From assembly GCF_025995175.1 (NCBI RefSeq), contig NZ_BAPV01000009.1, positions 91,269 to 155,268 of the forward strand: a stretch of DNA of 64,000 bases, given 5' to 3'. Position 1 is the stretch's first letter; the number at the start of each line of letters is the position of its first letter. This document shows positions 48,958-58,180 of the stretch, one piece after another. Below the pieces are notes generated by a model. It had not been told where the DNA came from. It saw only the letters and a program-made list of their open reading frames with translations, and searched no databases. This stretch comes from Asaia krungthepensis NRIC 0535. Its GTDB lineage: Bacteria > Pseudomonadota > Alphaproteobacteria > Acetobacterales > Acetobacteraceae. The position numbers were made by a program, and so were the translations under genes.

Positions 48958-50186
48958 AGGAGGCTCAATTGCCGCGGCTGGGGCCGGAAAGAGGCTGCCA
49001 GATTATCACGATCGATCAGACGACCCGGTGACCAGTCTGATGTCACGACGAAAGGCTTGATCTTGCGCAAGGACACATGCAACCGCTCCACATCTTCGAG
49101 CCTGATGACCTTGTGCCGGCGCGCCGAAAGCAGGGCGGACACGCTGCGCGGCCCAAGACCCGGCACACGCAACAACATCTCGCGACTGGCGCGGTTCAGA
49201 TCGAGCGGGAATTGTGCGCGGTTCTGAAGCGCCCATGCCAGCTTTGGATCGAGCTCGAGATCAAGCATGCCGTCCTGTCGCTCGGCCACGATTTCCTCGA
49301 AGGAAAAGCCGTAAAAGCGCACCATCCAGTCGGCCTGGTAGAGCCGATGTTCGCGAAGGAGTGGTGGCGCCTGCGAGGGAAGCGCAACCGACGCATCGGG
49401 GATAGGGCTGAATGCCGAATAATAGACGCGCCGCAGCGCATAGCCGGAATAGAGCGCGGCGCTGCTTCGCAGGATATCCTGGTCGGTTGAGCGATCGGCA
49501 CCGATGATCATCTGCGTGCTCTGACCGCCGGGCGCAAATCGACGCGCCTTTCTTCCGCTCAGGGTACGGTCTCCGGCCTCCTGGATACGCAATCGCAGCG
49601 AACCCATGCTCTGCCTGATATGCCCGGCATCTTTCTCTGGCGCATAAGCCGCCAGTCCGGCTTCGGTGGGCATTTCTACATTGATCGACAGACGGTCGGC
49701 ATACAGCCCGGCCTCCTCGATCAGATGAGGCGCTGCGTCCGGAATGGTCTTGAGATGGATATAGCCATGGAAATGGTGGGTCAGACGAAGTTCACGCGCG
49801 ACACGAACCATCTCTTCCATGGTGTAATCGGAAGACCGGATAACACCGGAAGAGAGAAAAAGCCCCTCGATGTAATTACGACGGTAGAACTCAAGGGTGA
49901 TCCAGATGATCTCTTCGACTGTGAACCGTGTACGTTCTATTTTGGAAGACGACCGATTGATGCAATAGGCACAATCATAGATGCAGAAATTGGTCATCAG
50001 AATCTTGAGAAGGGAAATACACCGTCCATCCGGCGTATAGGCGTGACAGATCCCGTTCGGAGCTTTCGAGCCCAACCCTTCCTCGCCCGGTTTCTTCTTC
50101 GAGCGCGCGCCGCTCGACGCGCAGGACGCATCGTATTTGGCGGCATCGGAGAGAATTTCCAGACGTGCGGCGAGGGTCTTTTTCAT
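48954..50186 (-). CDS. Radical-SAM protein, putative DNA modification/repair (UdgX partner)
   Basis: A 410-residue radical-SAM enzyme of the family annotated as a putative DNA modification/repair protein. The cluster motif is C68-IYD-C72-AY-C75. Upstream are LEILSDAAKYDASCASSG and the CHAYTPDGRC segment with extra cysteines at 47 and 56. The C-terminal third ends in a helix-hairpin-helix DNA-binding domain (LDLNRASREMLLRVPGLGPR). ATG at 50186 (MKKTLAARLE) is chosen to match this conserved start; the open frame reaches 50318. It overlaps udgX by four bases. Family knowledge: the two genes co-occur widely, but the reaction of the radical-SAM protein is not known. Confidence 0.9.
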   Translation of the reverse strand: MKKTLAARLEILSDAAKYDASCASSGARSKKKPGEEGLGSKAPNGICHAYTPDGRCISLLKILMTNFCIYDCAYCINRSSSKIERTRFTVEEIIWITLEFYRRNYIEGLFLSSGVIRSSDYTMEEMVRVARELRLTHHFHGYIHLKTIPDAAPHLIEEAGLYADRLSINVEMPTEAGLAAYAPEKDAGHIRQSMGSLRLRIQEAGDRTLSGRKARRFAPGGQSTQMIIGADRSTDQDILRSSAALYSGYALRRVYYSAFSPIPDASVALPSQAPPLLREHRLYQADWMVRFYGFSFEEIVAERQDGMLDLELDPKLAWALQNRAQFPLDLNRASREMLLRVPGLGPRSVSALLSARRHKVIRLEDVERLHVSLRKIKPFVVTSDWSPGRLIDRDNLAASFRPQPRQLSLL

Positions 50187-50342
50187 CTTCGTGAGATGGG
50201 AAGATCCTTGGAACAAGTCAAGAACGTCAGACGTGAAAACGCCCGGATTTACAGGGGGAACGCGCTTTTTCCGGATAGGCAATCCGGGGGCTGAGCCCGT
50301 GCCCGCGCACCCGGTCAAACTAGCTGCCGGCCCCCTCAGAGT

Positions 50343-52904
50343 TTACCCTTCGGGGAGAACTTTCAGCAGCTCCTGAACCGCATTCTTGATCGAATACGGC
50401 TTGCGGAGAACAGGCACATCCTGAAATTCCTTCGGGATCATCGTCCGGTCCGCATAGCCCGTCGCGAAAAGGAACGGGATCCCCTTTTTGCGCAGCATCG
50501 TGGCAACCTCGTGGGAGCTTTCCTTCCCGAGATTGAAGTCCAAAAGGGCGACATCCGGGGCCTGTTCGCGGATCGCTTGAAGCGCCTCATAGACCGAGGA
50601 GACCGTGCGGATATGGCGCACCCCGTAAGCGCTCAACGCCTGCTCGGTCTCCATGGCAATCAGGAGTTGATCCTCGACAAGCAATACATGCGCGGCATGC
50701 AGCAGGTCGGATTGAGCCGCCGTCGCAGCGGGCAGTTCCTCGATATCGTTCACCGTCGCTGTCTCAGAGACAAGTACGGCATGACGGACAGGAAAACTCA
50801 GCCTGATGAAGAGGCCCTCAGGCCGGAATTCACGCATTGAGGTGCCCCCCAGCTCATGGGGAATGGCACGCTCGAGCAGGATGGAGCCGAAGCCATTGCC
50901 CTGTGGTGGCTTGACCGCCGGACCGCCTGTTTCGGTCCACTCGAGCACCCAGTTGCCTTCCTCCTCGTTGAGGAACCAGCAGATACGCAAATGGCCGGCG
51001 GGCACAGACAAGGCGCCGTATTTTGCAGCATTGGTCGCCAGCTCGTGCAAGGTCAGGGCCGCGACCGACAGGGCTGGCCCTGAAAGCCAGAGATGAGGCC
51101 CTTCCAGCGTCACAGCGGAAGGCTGATGACGATAGGGTTCGAGCTCGGCTTCCAGCAGCGTGCGCAGCAAGCCACCGCCATCGGTGCGCGCCACCTGGTC
51201 ATGGGCGCTGGCAAGCGCCTTGATACGGCCGCGCAGGATCTCGACATATTCCTCGATCGTGCGGTCTTTAGCGACAGGACGTCCGATCAGGGACTGCACC
51301 ACGGCGAGGATATTCTTGACGCGGTGATTGAGTTCCTCATTGAGCATACGCTGACGCAGATCTGCATCGGCGCGCTCCGAGAGTTGCTGCTGGTGATATA
51401 CCCCCATCACCTCGATCAGGGCTGAACGCAGTTGTCCCGCGGCCTCGATATCGAAGCTCGACCAGGGAAGGCAGCGCTCATGCACCTGCTCTTTCCAGAT
51501 GGCAAAGCTCTGGCGCGGTGTCAGACGCGGGCCGTGCGGACCGTGCTCGTAGGTTTTCTGCGGATCGCCACCCCAGTTGATTGTCTGGACAATCTCGCGG
51601 CGGAACAGGAAGACATAATTTTCCGGCTGCGGCGAAATCGGAATGATCAGCACCCCGGCGACATGGGCCGTATGGGAGGCAATCCAGGGATGATCCTTGA
51701 CGAGATGATCCGATTGCCAGATCTGCGTTCCGGCTTTCTTGAGGGCCAGCTCGACGAATTCGTTCTGGACGTCTTTTGGCGCAGAGATACCATGGCCGGT
51801 CCACTCGCCATCGATCCAGATGGCGATCCCATCCGACTGGATCAAAGGAGCCAGACGACTGATCTGGCCACGCAGATAGGCAGGCATGTCCGATACCGAT
51901 GCTGCATTACGCAACACGCTTTCGATCAGGCCATGGGTGCGCTCAGCCACCTGCAAGCGGGTGGTCTTGAGGATGACGATGACCTGAAGCGCGAAAAACT
52001 CCGCGAACATCTGCACGACAGCACGCTCGGCGATCGGGAGAACGCGCGGCGCGTAGTGATGACACGCAATCATGCCCCATAGCGCGCCATCGATGACAAT
52101 CGAGATCGACATCGAGGCGCGGACGCCCATATTGGTCAAATATTCGCAATGGATCGGTGAGACACTGCGCAGCTGGCCCAGCGACATATCGAGCGGTGCC
52201 AGCCCCTCGCCTTCCACGATCGGCACGGGTGTGAATTTCACATCTCCGATCATGCGTATGGGAGAGCGACGATAGAGTTCACGCGCCTGCGCGGGAATAT
52301 CGGCGCTGGGGAAATGCTGCCCGAGAAAACTCTCGAGGGAGAGGGCGCGCGCTTCTGACACGACCTTGCCGGACCAGTCATCGGCAAAGCGATAGACCAT
52401 GACACGATCATATTCGAGCAGACCGCGCATCAGCATGGTCACAACATCGAACAGACGGGTGATATCCGTCGTCTTGCGCACGCGATCCATCATGCCGTGC
52501 AACTGGGTCAGAAACTTCGTTGCACGTTGGGTTGGCGCCGCAGGCTCGCATTCGAGCACGACCTCACCATTGACGATATGAACGGCAAGATCGAAGCACA
52601 GATCCTGCCCGTCATGCTTCGCCAATGTCTGATTCAGCAGAAAGACCGGCCGGCGTTGCGTCACGCTCAGGGTCAGGCCATTGCGGATGTCATGAATGAC
52701 ATCGGCACCGAACAGGGCGATGAGATCCGCCCCGACCTTCAGTCCCTCATGCTGGAGCATGGCAGGGGCATTGGCCGAATGACGCAGCACGGTGAAATCG
52801 CTGATCGTGCAGGTCAGCAGACAGCCGTGGGGCTGGATACTGCCTGGAATATGGATCGGCTCGCGATCGCAACTCGTCAGGTCGACCTGACCGAACTCAG
52901 CCAT
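50343..52904 (-). CDS. bphP: Bacteriophytochrome hybrid kinase (PAS-GAF-PHY-HWE-REC)
   Basis: Red/far-red light sensor of 853 residues. Biliverdin is expected on Cys12 in VDLTSCDREPIHIPGSIQPHG. The PAS domain covers about 10-120, GAF about 135-305 with the chromophore-pocket SADIP (200-204) and the segment SPIHCEYLTNMGV, and PHY about 315-490 with tongue motifs NWGG (443-446) and PRQSF (463-467). The HWE-type kinase has His527 in ELNHRVKNILAVVQSL and ATPase His620/Asn625 in LHELATNAAKYGAL. A C-terminal receiver has phospho-acceptor Asp789 in VALLDFNLG. All key residues are intact. ATG at 52904 overlaps the heme oxygenase gene by eight bases. The downstream output partner is unknown. Confidence 0.95.
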   Translation of the reverse strand: MAEFGQVDLTSCDREPIHIPGSIQPHGCLLTCTISDFTVLRHSANAPAMLQHEGLKVGADLIALFGADVIHDIRNGLTLSVTQRRPVFLLNQTLAKHDGQDLCFDLAVHIVNGEVVLECEPAAPTQRATKFLTQLHGMMDRVRKTTDITRLFDVVTMLMRGLLEYDRVMVYRFADDWSGKVVSEARALSLESFLGQHFPSADIPAQARELYRRSPIRMIGDVKFTPVPIVEGEGLAPLDMSLGQLRSVSPIHCEYLTNMGVRASMSISIVIDGALWGMIACHHYAPRVLPIAERAVVQMFAEFFALQVIVILKTTRLQVAERTHGLIESVLRNAASVSDMPAYLRGQISRLAPLIQSDGIAIWIDGEWTGHGISAPKDVQNEFVELALKKAGTQIWQSDHLVKDHPWIASHTAHVAGVLIIPISPQPENYVFLFRREIVQTINWGGDPQKTYEHGPHGPRLTPRQSFAIWKEQVHERCLPWSSFDIEAAGQLRSALIEVMGVYHQQQLSERADADLRQRMLNEELNHRVKNILAVVQSLIGRPVAKDRTIEEYVEILRGRIKALASAHDQVARTDGGGLLRTLLEAELEPYRHQPSAVTLEGPHLWLSGPALSVAALTLHELATNAAKYGALSVPAGHLRICWFLNEEEGNWVLEWTETGGPAVKPPQGNGFGSILLERAIPHELGGTSMREFRPEGLFIRLSFPVRHAVLVSETATVNDIEELPAATAAQSDLLHAAHVLLVEDQLLIAMETEQALSAYGVRHIRTVSSVYEALQAIREQAPDVALLDFNLGKESSHEVATMLRKKGIPFLFATGYADRTMIPKEFQDVPVLRKPYSIKNAVQELLKVLPEG

Positions 52905-53472
52905 GAACTTCTTCCTCAGCACGATCTACCAGCGTCACGGCTTCACGTGCATGCCGGAACAGCGTCGAAGCAGCAGATCCCGCCTCTTCTTCATCGAATT
53001 CAGGGGATTTCTCCAGCAACAGCAGGAAATCTCTCCAGTTGTCAGGGCTTGAAGTCTGATGCGACAGGTGACTGGCTCCATTCGAGCCATCGTAGCCCAG
53101 AGCGGCGGCCCTGCGGGCGATAAGTCGCGCACCCAGCGCCGACCCCTCAAGGGTATAAAGCATGCCAAGCAATTCGGATTCAGTGCCTGGTCGCTGGATC
53201 GGCGGCATGACCGGCGCGGCGAGGCCGAGAACCTCGAGATCCTTCTCGAGTTCCGCAGAGGTTGCGACCGGGCGCCATCCCCCGAACCATTCAGGGTAGT
53301 CATGTCCTGCGAGAGCATGCTCCGCTGCAAAGCGGAACGCTGCAATAGCTTTCAGATAGCGCTCATAATCTTGAGCCGAGCCCAGATCACCCATGGAATG
53401 ATCGAGTTGCTCATGGGCCTCGTGAACACGTCTGCGCAATGTGGCGCGGCGGGAAGGTTCGGCCTTCAGCAC
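52897..53472 (-). CDS. bphO: Biliverdin-producing heme oxygenase
   Basis: Opens heme to biliverdin, the chromophore of the adjacent phytochrome. The 191-residue all-helical protein shows the proximal-histidine region RRRVHEAHEQLDHSMGDL and the distal-helix pattern LLGMLYTLEGSALGARLIARR, typical of bacterial HemO/BphO. It overlaps bphP by eight bases, so chromophore and apoprotein are made together. The start is probably GTG at 53472; the upstream sequence lacks a clear ribosome-binding site, so a few residues may be missing or extra. Confidence 0.93.
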   Translation of the reverse strand: MLKAEPSRRATLRRRVHEAHEQLDHSMGDLGSAQDYERYLKAIAAFRFAAEHALAGHDYPEWFGGWRPVATSAELEKDLEVLGLAAPVMPPIQRPGTESELLGMLYTLEGSALGARLIARRAAALGYDGSNGASHLSHQTSSPDNWRDFLLLLEKSPEFDEEEAGSAASTLFRHAREAVTLVDRAEEEVHG

Positions 53473-53908
53473 GACAATCCGAGCAGGGACATCCGTCCAG
53501 ACATGTTTTACCGGTCCTGTTCCACAAGCGTGAATGACAAACCATTTAAATCACTCACCCGTGGGATGTAAACTCCAAGTTTTTATCATAATAAATTAAA
53601 TGATTTTTACGGCACATCTGGAAGTATAAGATTAAATATGGATAGAAGCCGTAAATATTTCATTATTGACAGTGGATACCCACCCATAATTCGGGCAACC
53701 CTCCCTGCCCGAGGGCAAAACTATAGGATCACTGTAGTTACTGATAGTACGATTTCCTCGCTGAACCGTCGCGAAGCGATGTAACATTCGATAATGCATC
53801 ACACGGGGAAAAATTTTCTACTTCCGGGGCGAGTGCTCATTATGTTCTCGCCCCGCACAGTGCCGTCTTCTCATGCGGATCGGCTACTCCGGCCGATGAC
53901 TCGGTCAG
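53473..53908. promoter_or_regulatory. AT-rich upstream region of the phytochrome operon
   Basis: About 435 bases without a gene. The part 53575-53690 is markedly AT-rich compared with its surroundings and includes TTGACA at 53667-53672, a candidate -35 element, though it reads on the + strand and I see no good -10 at the usual distance. A promoter for bphO-bphP should lie here. The 3' end of the converging dehydrogenase-like gene lies at 53909. Confidence 0.4.
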
Positions 53909-54880
53909 TCACTTCTTCTCGAGGGGGGAGGGACCGAGTTCGCGCAGCAGCTCTGCCATTTTGGCATAAGCCTTGTTGCGATAGGCCACGAGTGAAGCCG
54001 CCTCCTCCGGCGTGTATTGCCCGTAATATCCGGCACCATTCTTCACGCCATGTTTCCCCTCGGCTACGAGGCGCTTGACCGTCTCCGGGCATGACATACG
54101 CTCACCAAAGGCGTTCTCAGCCGTGACAAAACCGTTCACATACACCTCAAGACCCGCCATGTCGGCAATCGCGAACGGCCCGAAAAAGGGCAGACGGAAA
54201 CCGAATGTGGAGCGGACAATCGTGTCGACATCCTGCGGGGTGGCAATCCCCTCCTCCACGATGGTGTTCGCTTCCTTGAACAGCACATATTGCAGACGGT
54301 TCAGCACGAAGGTCGGACGGTCAGCCACCTCGGCGGACTGACGGTTCACCCGGCCCAGCATCTCCTTGACCGTGGCGACCACATCCTTGGTCGTCTCGAC
54401 ACCCGAAACAAGTTCCACACCGGGAATGAACGGTGCCGGGTTGCTGAAATGCACGGTCAGAAATCGGTCTTTCCCCGTCACGAAGGGGGCTAGCACGGAA
54501 ACCGGAATGGTGGACGTGTTGGTGCCGATGATGGCGTCCGGCCGCGCATTGGCACTGATCCGGCCGAGCACATCCTTCTTCACATCCTCACGCTCGAACA
54601 CGGCCTCTTCGATGAAATCGACATCGCGCACGGCTTCCTCGATCGAGGGCGCCGTGGTGAGATTGGTCATGATGCGATCGAAACTCCCCGGCACGATCAG
54701 ACCCTGATCCTCGAATGCGCGCGCTTCGCCCAGCAGGCGTTCCAGAGCGCGCTGTGTGGCCTCAGGTGAGATATCTGCAAGAGTCACACGCATACCGGCC
54801 GCCGCCATGCTCTGCGCAATTCCGCCACCCATATAGCCAGCTCCAATAACGGCGGCGCTTCTGATGGTCTGGACTGCCAT
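53909..54880 (-). CDS. 3-hydroxyacyl-CoA dehydrogenase-like NAD-dependent oxidoreductase
   Basis: A 323-residue two-domain protein: Rossmann domain with AAVIGAGYMGGGIAQSMA at the start, catalytic-His segment TVHFSNPAPFIPGVELVSG near 140, and the C-terminal helical 3HCDH domain (FVLNRLQYVLFKEANTIVEEG, GPFAIADMAGLEVYVN). The fold includes 3-hydroxybutyryl-CoA dehydrogenases but also L-gulonate 3-dehydrogenase-like sugar-acid enzymes. Context (divergent LysR regulator, sugar-acid genes beyond it) makes a hydroxy-acid substrate plausible; that is inference. ATG at 54880 has GAGGGG seven bases upstream. The first LysR gene starts 133 bases away on the other strand, the usual layout for LysR control of a divergent target. 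Confidence 0.85.
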   Translation of the reverse strand: MAVQTIRSAAVIGAGYMGGGIAQSMAAAGMRVTLADISPEATQRALERLLGEARAFEDQGLIVPGSFDRIMTNLTTAPSIEEAVRDVDFIEEAVFEREDVKKDVLGRISANARPDAIIGTNTSTIPVSVLAPFVTGKDRFLTVHFSNPAPFIPGVELVSGVETTKDVVATVKEMLGRVNRQSAEVADRPTFVLNRLQYVLFKEANTIVEEGIATPQDVDTIVRSTFGFRLPFFGPFAIADMAGLEVYVNGFVTAENAFGERMSCPETVKRLVAEGKHGVKNGAGYYGQYTPEEAASLVAYRNKAYAKMAELLRELGPSPLEKK

Positions 54881-55013
54881 AATCATTCCCCTCACGATCA
54901 TTTTGATGGACGCTGAAAACGGGATGTTCCAGCGATGTCGTGGGCGAAGAAATATTCACCCGGAAAGGGGAGCGTCCAATACTCGTATCAGCGCGATCCA
55001 TAACCGTTCGAAT

Positions 55014-55997
55014 ATGAAACCGATCATGTCGCAATCCCATCTTGGCCCCTTCTGGTTCATCGCCTCCCGGCTCAAGCTCCGTCACCTCCAGCTTCTCGCG
55101 GCATTCTCGCGTCATCCCACCCTGCTCGCTGCCGCGGAGAGTCTTGGCATGGCTCAGCCTGCCGCCTCGAAGCTGATCGGCGATCTCGAGGAGTTGATGA
55201 AAATCAGGCTCTTCCGGCTGGAGGGGCGTCGCATGATCCCGACTTATGCCGGTGACGTCCTGACACGCCACGCGCTGGTCATGCTCGATGAACTCGAGCG
55301 CACACGTGTCGAATTGAATGCCCTGGTGGATGGGCGCATCGGCCATGTGTCCATCGGGGCCATTGACGGCCCGGTCATCCAGTCCCTGTCCGAAATGCTG
55401 CGGATCGCCCAGGAGGATTATCCCGAGATCGAGCTCGAAATACGCAGCGGGCCGAGCGACACATTGTTCCAGATGCTGGTCGACGGGCAGATCGATATCA
55501 TGCTCGGGCGCCGCCCTGTCATCCCCTCGCCCCATCCGGTTGCGTATGAGGAGATTGCGAACGAAAACCTCGTTGTCGCCGCGGCGCCGGATCATCCCCT
55601 GGCCCAGAATGGCCCTCTCACGCTCGAAACCCTCGCGACCTATCCCTGGATCCTGCAGCGGCGCGGGAGTCGGTCGCGTCAGAGGCTGGAAGAACTCCTG
55701 CAGGAGCAGGATCTCCCTCTCCCGACCCGGGTCGTCTCATCCGATTCCTGGATGATGACGCTGGCCTATATCACCCGCACCAGAGCCCTGACCCTGCTCT
55801 CTGCACCGGCAGCCGCCATGCAATGCGCCATTGGCCAGATCGCCATACTTCCGATCAATTTTACCCTGGATGTCGCTCCATGGGGCGTCATGACAACCCG
55901 GGATCGCGCCCAGACGCCTGCGGCACTGACAATCCTTTCCCTGCTGCGACGCTGTATCGCCCTGCCGGATGAACACCCTGCCGCGCCGGATACCTGA
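55014..55997 (+). CDS. LysR-family transcriptional regulator 1
   Basis: A 327-residue regulator. The winged helix-turn-helix is at about 18-78 (RLKLRHLQLLAAFSRHPTLL, AAAESLGMAQPAASKLIGDLE) and the effector-binding domain at about 105-310 (VSIGAIDGPVIQSL, DTLFQMLVDGQIDIMLGRRP). It resembles the GbpR/CbbR-like branch seen beside sugar-catabolism genes. ATG at 55014 is the first giving a normal N-terminus; one at 55026 is also possible. It is divergent from the dehydrogenase-like gene, a probable target, and is followed by a second LysR gene 152 bases on. Confidence 0.92.
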   Translation: MKPIMSQSHLGPFWFIASRLKLRHLQLLAAFSRHPTLLAAAESLGMAQPAASKLIGDLEELMKIRLFRLEGRRMIPTYAGDVLTRHALVMLDELERTRVELNALVDGRIGHVSIGAIDGPVIQSLSEMLRIAQEDYPEIELEIRSGPSDTLFQMLVDGQIDIMLGRRPVIPSPHPVAYEEIANENLVVAAAPDHPLAQNGPLTLETLATYPWILQRRGSRSRQRLEELLQEQDLPLPTRVVSSDSWMMTLAYITRTRALTLLSAPAAAMQCAIGQIAILPINFTLDVAPWGVMTTRDRAQTPAALTILSLLRRCIALPDEHPAAPDT

Positions 55998-56149
55998 CCG
56001 TCCGGGAATCATTTCGGCCTCTAGAGCGAGGATCAACCCCGTCACCGATCCCTCGTCGGACATCACGCCACGCTGCCCGGCCCTGCGAAGATAGCGCGGC
56101 GTGACCCTGTTATCAGGCCTTTTACCTTGGTCTCACTGGAATATCCCGC

Positions 56150-57103
56150 ATGACGGCCCATTCTCTCATTAACCGGCTCAAGCTCAGGCATTTGCGCCTC
56201 ATCCTCGAGCTCGAGGCGACCAATAATCTTCATCGCGCGGCTGAGCGCATGAACCTCTCGCAGCCATCCGTGTCCAAACTTCTTCAGGAGGTCGAGCACG
56301 CTCTGAACACGCGGCTTTTCGAAAGATCTTCCCAGGGCGTGTTTCCTACCCCCAGCGGTGTCCTTGCGGCACGTCATGCGCGACTGATGCTGAACGATAT
56401 CGACCGCCTGCAACTGGACATGAACGCGATGCAGGAAGGGACCTATGGCACGGTACGGGTGGGATCCATCGTCGCAGCCTTGCCGGATCTGGTTTCTCCC
56501 GTCTTTGCCGGGATTGCCCACTCGCAGCCGGGAATCAGCCTGTCGCTCACCATCGACACGAGCGATGCCCTGCTGCTCGGCATGGAATCAGGGCGCCTCG
56601 ATTTCGTAATCGGCCGCGCACTGGGGCTTCATGGGCCCACCGCTCTCGATTGCCGCGACCTGGCGCATGAGCCGCTGTGTGTGGTGACAAGCCGGCATAA
56701 TCCTATAGAGGATCCCGGTACGCTGACCCTGCAGGACGTGGCGGGCGAAAAATGGATCCTGCAAACCGCCCCCAGCCCGATGCGACGGGCAATCGAAGCA
56801 GCATTCACCACGGCACTCATGCCCCTGCCAGCCCATCCCATCGAAGCCTCATCGATGTTCGCGACGATCGATCTCCTGCTTCACTCACGGCTCCTGGCGG
56901 TAATCCCGTGCAGCGTCAGTCAACATTACGAACGAGCCGGACTGATCCGGCGGCTATCGGTCACCATGCCGGATTTTCTCGGGCATTACTCTCTGATCAG
57001 CCTGCCCGGTCGCCCCCTGACGCCCGCGGCACAGCTGGTTTTCAGCGCCATTGAGGAGGAGGCGATCGGGAATTCCGATCGGGCGGTTCAATCTTGCATC
57101 TAG
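56150..57103 (+). CDS. LysR-family transcriptional regulator 2
   Basis: A 317-residue LysR protein. HTH region RLKLRHLRLILELEATNNLH, RAAERMNLSQPSVSKLLQEVE; effector domain starts VRVGSIVAALPDLVSPVF and includes LLGMESGRLDFVIGRAL. It is related to regulator 1 in the N-terminal region (shared RLKLRHL) but differs in the effector domain, so it probably senses another ligand or came from an older duplication. It directly precedes the DenD-type gene by 71 bases on the same strand and may control the downstream catabolic genes. Confidence 0.92.
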   Translation: MTAHSLINRLKLRHLRLILELEATNNLHRAAERMNLSQPSVSKLLQEVEHALNTRLFERSSQGVFPTPSGVLAARHARLMLNDIDRLQLDMNAMQEGTYGTVRVGSIVAALPDLVSPVFAGIAHSQPGISLSLTIDTSDALLLGMESGRLDFVIGRALGLHGPTALDCRDLAHEPLCVVTSRHNPIEDPGTLTLQDVAGEKWILQTAPSPMRRAIEAAFTTALMPLPAHPIEASSMFATIDLLLHSRLLAVIPCSVSQHYERAGLIRRLSVTMPDFLGHYSLISLPGRPLTPAAQLVFSAIEEEAIGNSDRAVQSCI

Positions 57104-57174
57104 CGCCTCATTAACTTTGAGATAGGTTTCGTTCATCCAACTCTCGGGCTTGACCGACAGGAAAGGTGACGTGA

Positions 57175-58161
57175 ATGCATATCCTCGTGATCGGCGCTGC
57201 CGGTATGATCGGCCGCAAATTCGCCGAGAGCCTTGTCAGATCCCCACTTCCCGGAGCCCCGGCCCTCAGCCGACTGACTTTGGCCGATGTGGTGGCACCG
57301 GCCGTCCCGGACGGCCTCAGCACCCCGTGCGAGACGATGACCTGCGACCTGACCCAGCCCGGTGCGGCTGAGCGGCTGATCAACGGACAGCCCGATATCA
57401 TTCTCCATCTTGCGGCCATCGTTTCCGGCGAAGCTGAAGCCGATTTCGACAAAGGGTATGCTGTCAATCTGGATGGGACACGCAGCCTCTTCGAGGCTAT
57501 CCGCCACCAAGGGCTTCGTAATGGCTGGAAACCCCGCGTCGTCTTTGCATCGTCGAACGCCGTCTTCGGTGGGGATTTCCCCGATATCATTCCTGATGAC
57601 TACATTCTCACGCCTCAAACCAGCTATGGAACCCAGAAGGCCATCGGCGAGCTCCTCCTGGCCGATTACAGACGCCGGGGAATATTCGACGGGATCGGCC
57701 TGCGCCTGCCGACGATATGCGTGCGACCCGGCAAGCCGAACCGGGCTGCCTCAGGCTTCTTCTCTGGCATCATCCGTGAGCCGCTCGTCGGGCTGGAGGC
57801 CATATTACCCGTCCCTGAAACGACACGTCACTGGATGACAAGCCCACGCTCAGCCGTTCAGTTCCTGCGTCACGCCGCCACACTCGATCTCGATCGTCTG
57901 GGCGAGCGCCCCAACCTTTCCATGCCTGCTCTCTCGGTCACGGTTGGCGAACAGATCGAAGCCTTGCGCCGCATCGCTGGCGACAAGGCTGTGGCCCTGA
58001 TACGGCACGCGCCGGACGAGGCCGTTGCCAGGATTGTGGCAGGATGGGCGCGCGGCTTCGATCCTCAACGGGCCCTCTCGCTGGGCTTCACCACCGAGCA
58101 GAGCTTCGATGCGATCATTCAGGCTCATATCGAGGACGAACTCGACGGACACATCGCCTGA
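57175..58161 (+). CDS. denD: DenD-type NAD-dependent dehydrogenase/epimerase (D-erythronate dehydrogenase-like)
   Basis: Short-chain-type extended Rossmann enzyme of 328 residues. Nucleotide motif GAAGMIGRKFAE (7-18), catalytic Ser126/127 in VVFASSNAVFGG and Tyr151-x3-Lys155 in SYGTQKAIGELL. RLPTICVRPGKPNRAASGFF and the later ETTRHWMTSPRSAVQFL are the hallmarks of the DenD group, which oxidises D-erythronate to a 2-oxo acid in the known tetronate pathway. The partner kinase and decarboxylase of that pathway are absent from this window, so the real substrate may differ. AAAGGTGA precedes the ATG. A 12-base-pair inverted repeat lies just after its stop. Confidence 0.85.
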   Translation: MHILVIGAAGMIGRKFAESLVRSPLPGAPALSRLTLADVVAPAVPDGLSTPCETMTCDLTQPGAAERLINGQPDIILHLAAIVSGEAEADFDKGYAVNLDGTRSLFEAIRHQGLRNGWKPRVVFASSNAVFGGDFPDIIPDDYILTPQTSYGTQKAIGELLLADYRRRGIFDGIGLRLPTICVRPGKPNRAASGFFSGIIREPLVGLEAILPVPETTRHWMTSPRSAVQFLRHAATLDLDRLGERPNLSMPALSVTVGEQIEALRRIAGDKAVALIRHAPDEAVARIVAGWARGFDPQRALSLGFTTEQSFDAIIQAHIEDELDGHIA

Positions 58162-58180
58162 CCGCCATCCCTGCCCTAAT

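Noticed and set aside
47554..49227. 557-codon + strand frame opposite udgX
   Set aside because: Shadow; no recognisable motif, while udgX carries all family residues.
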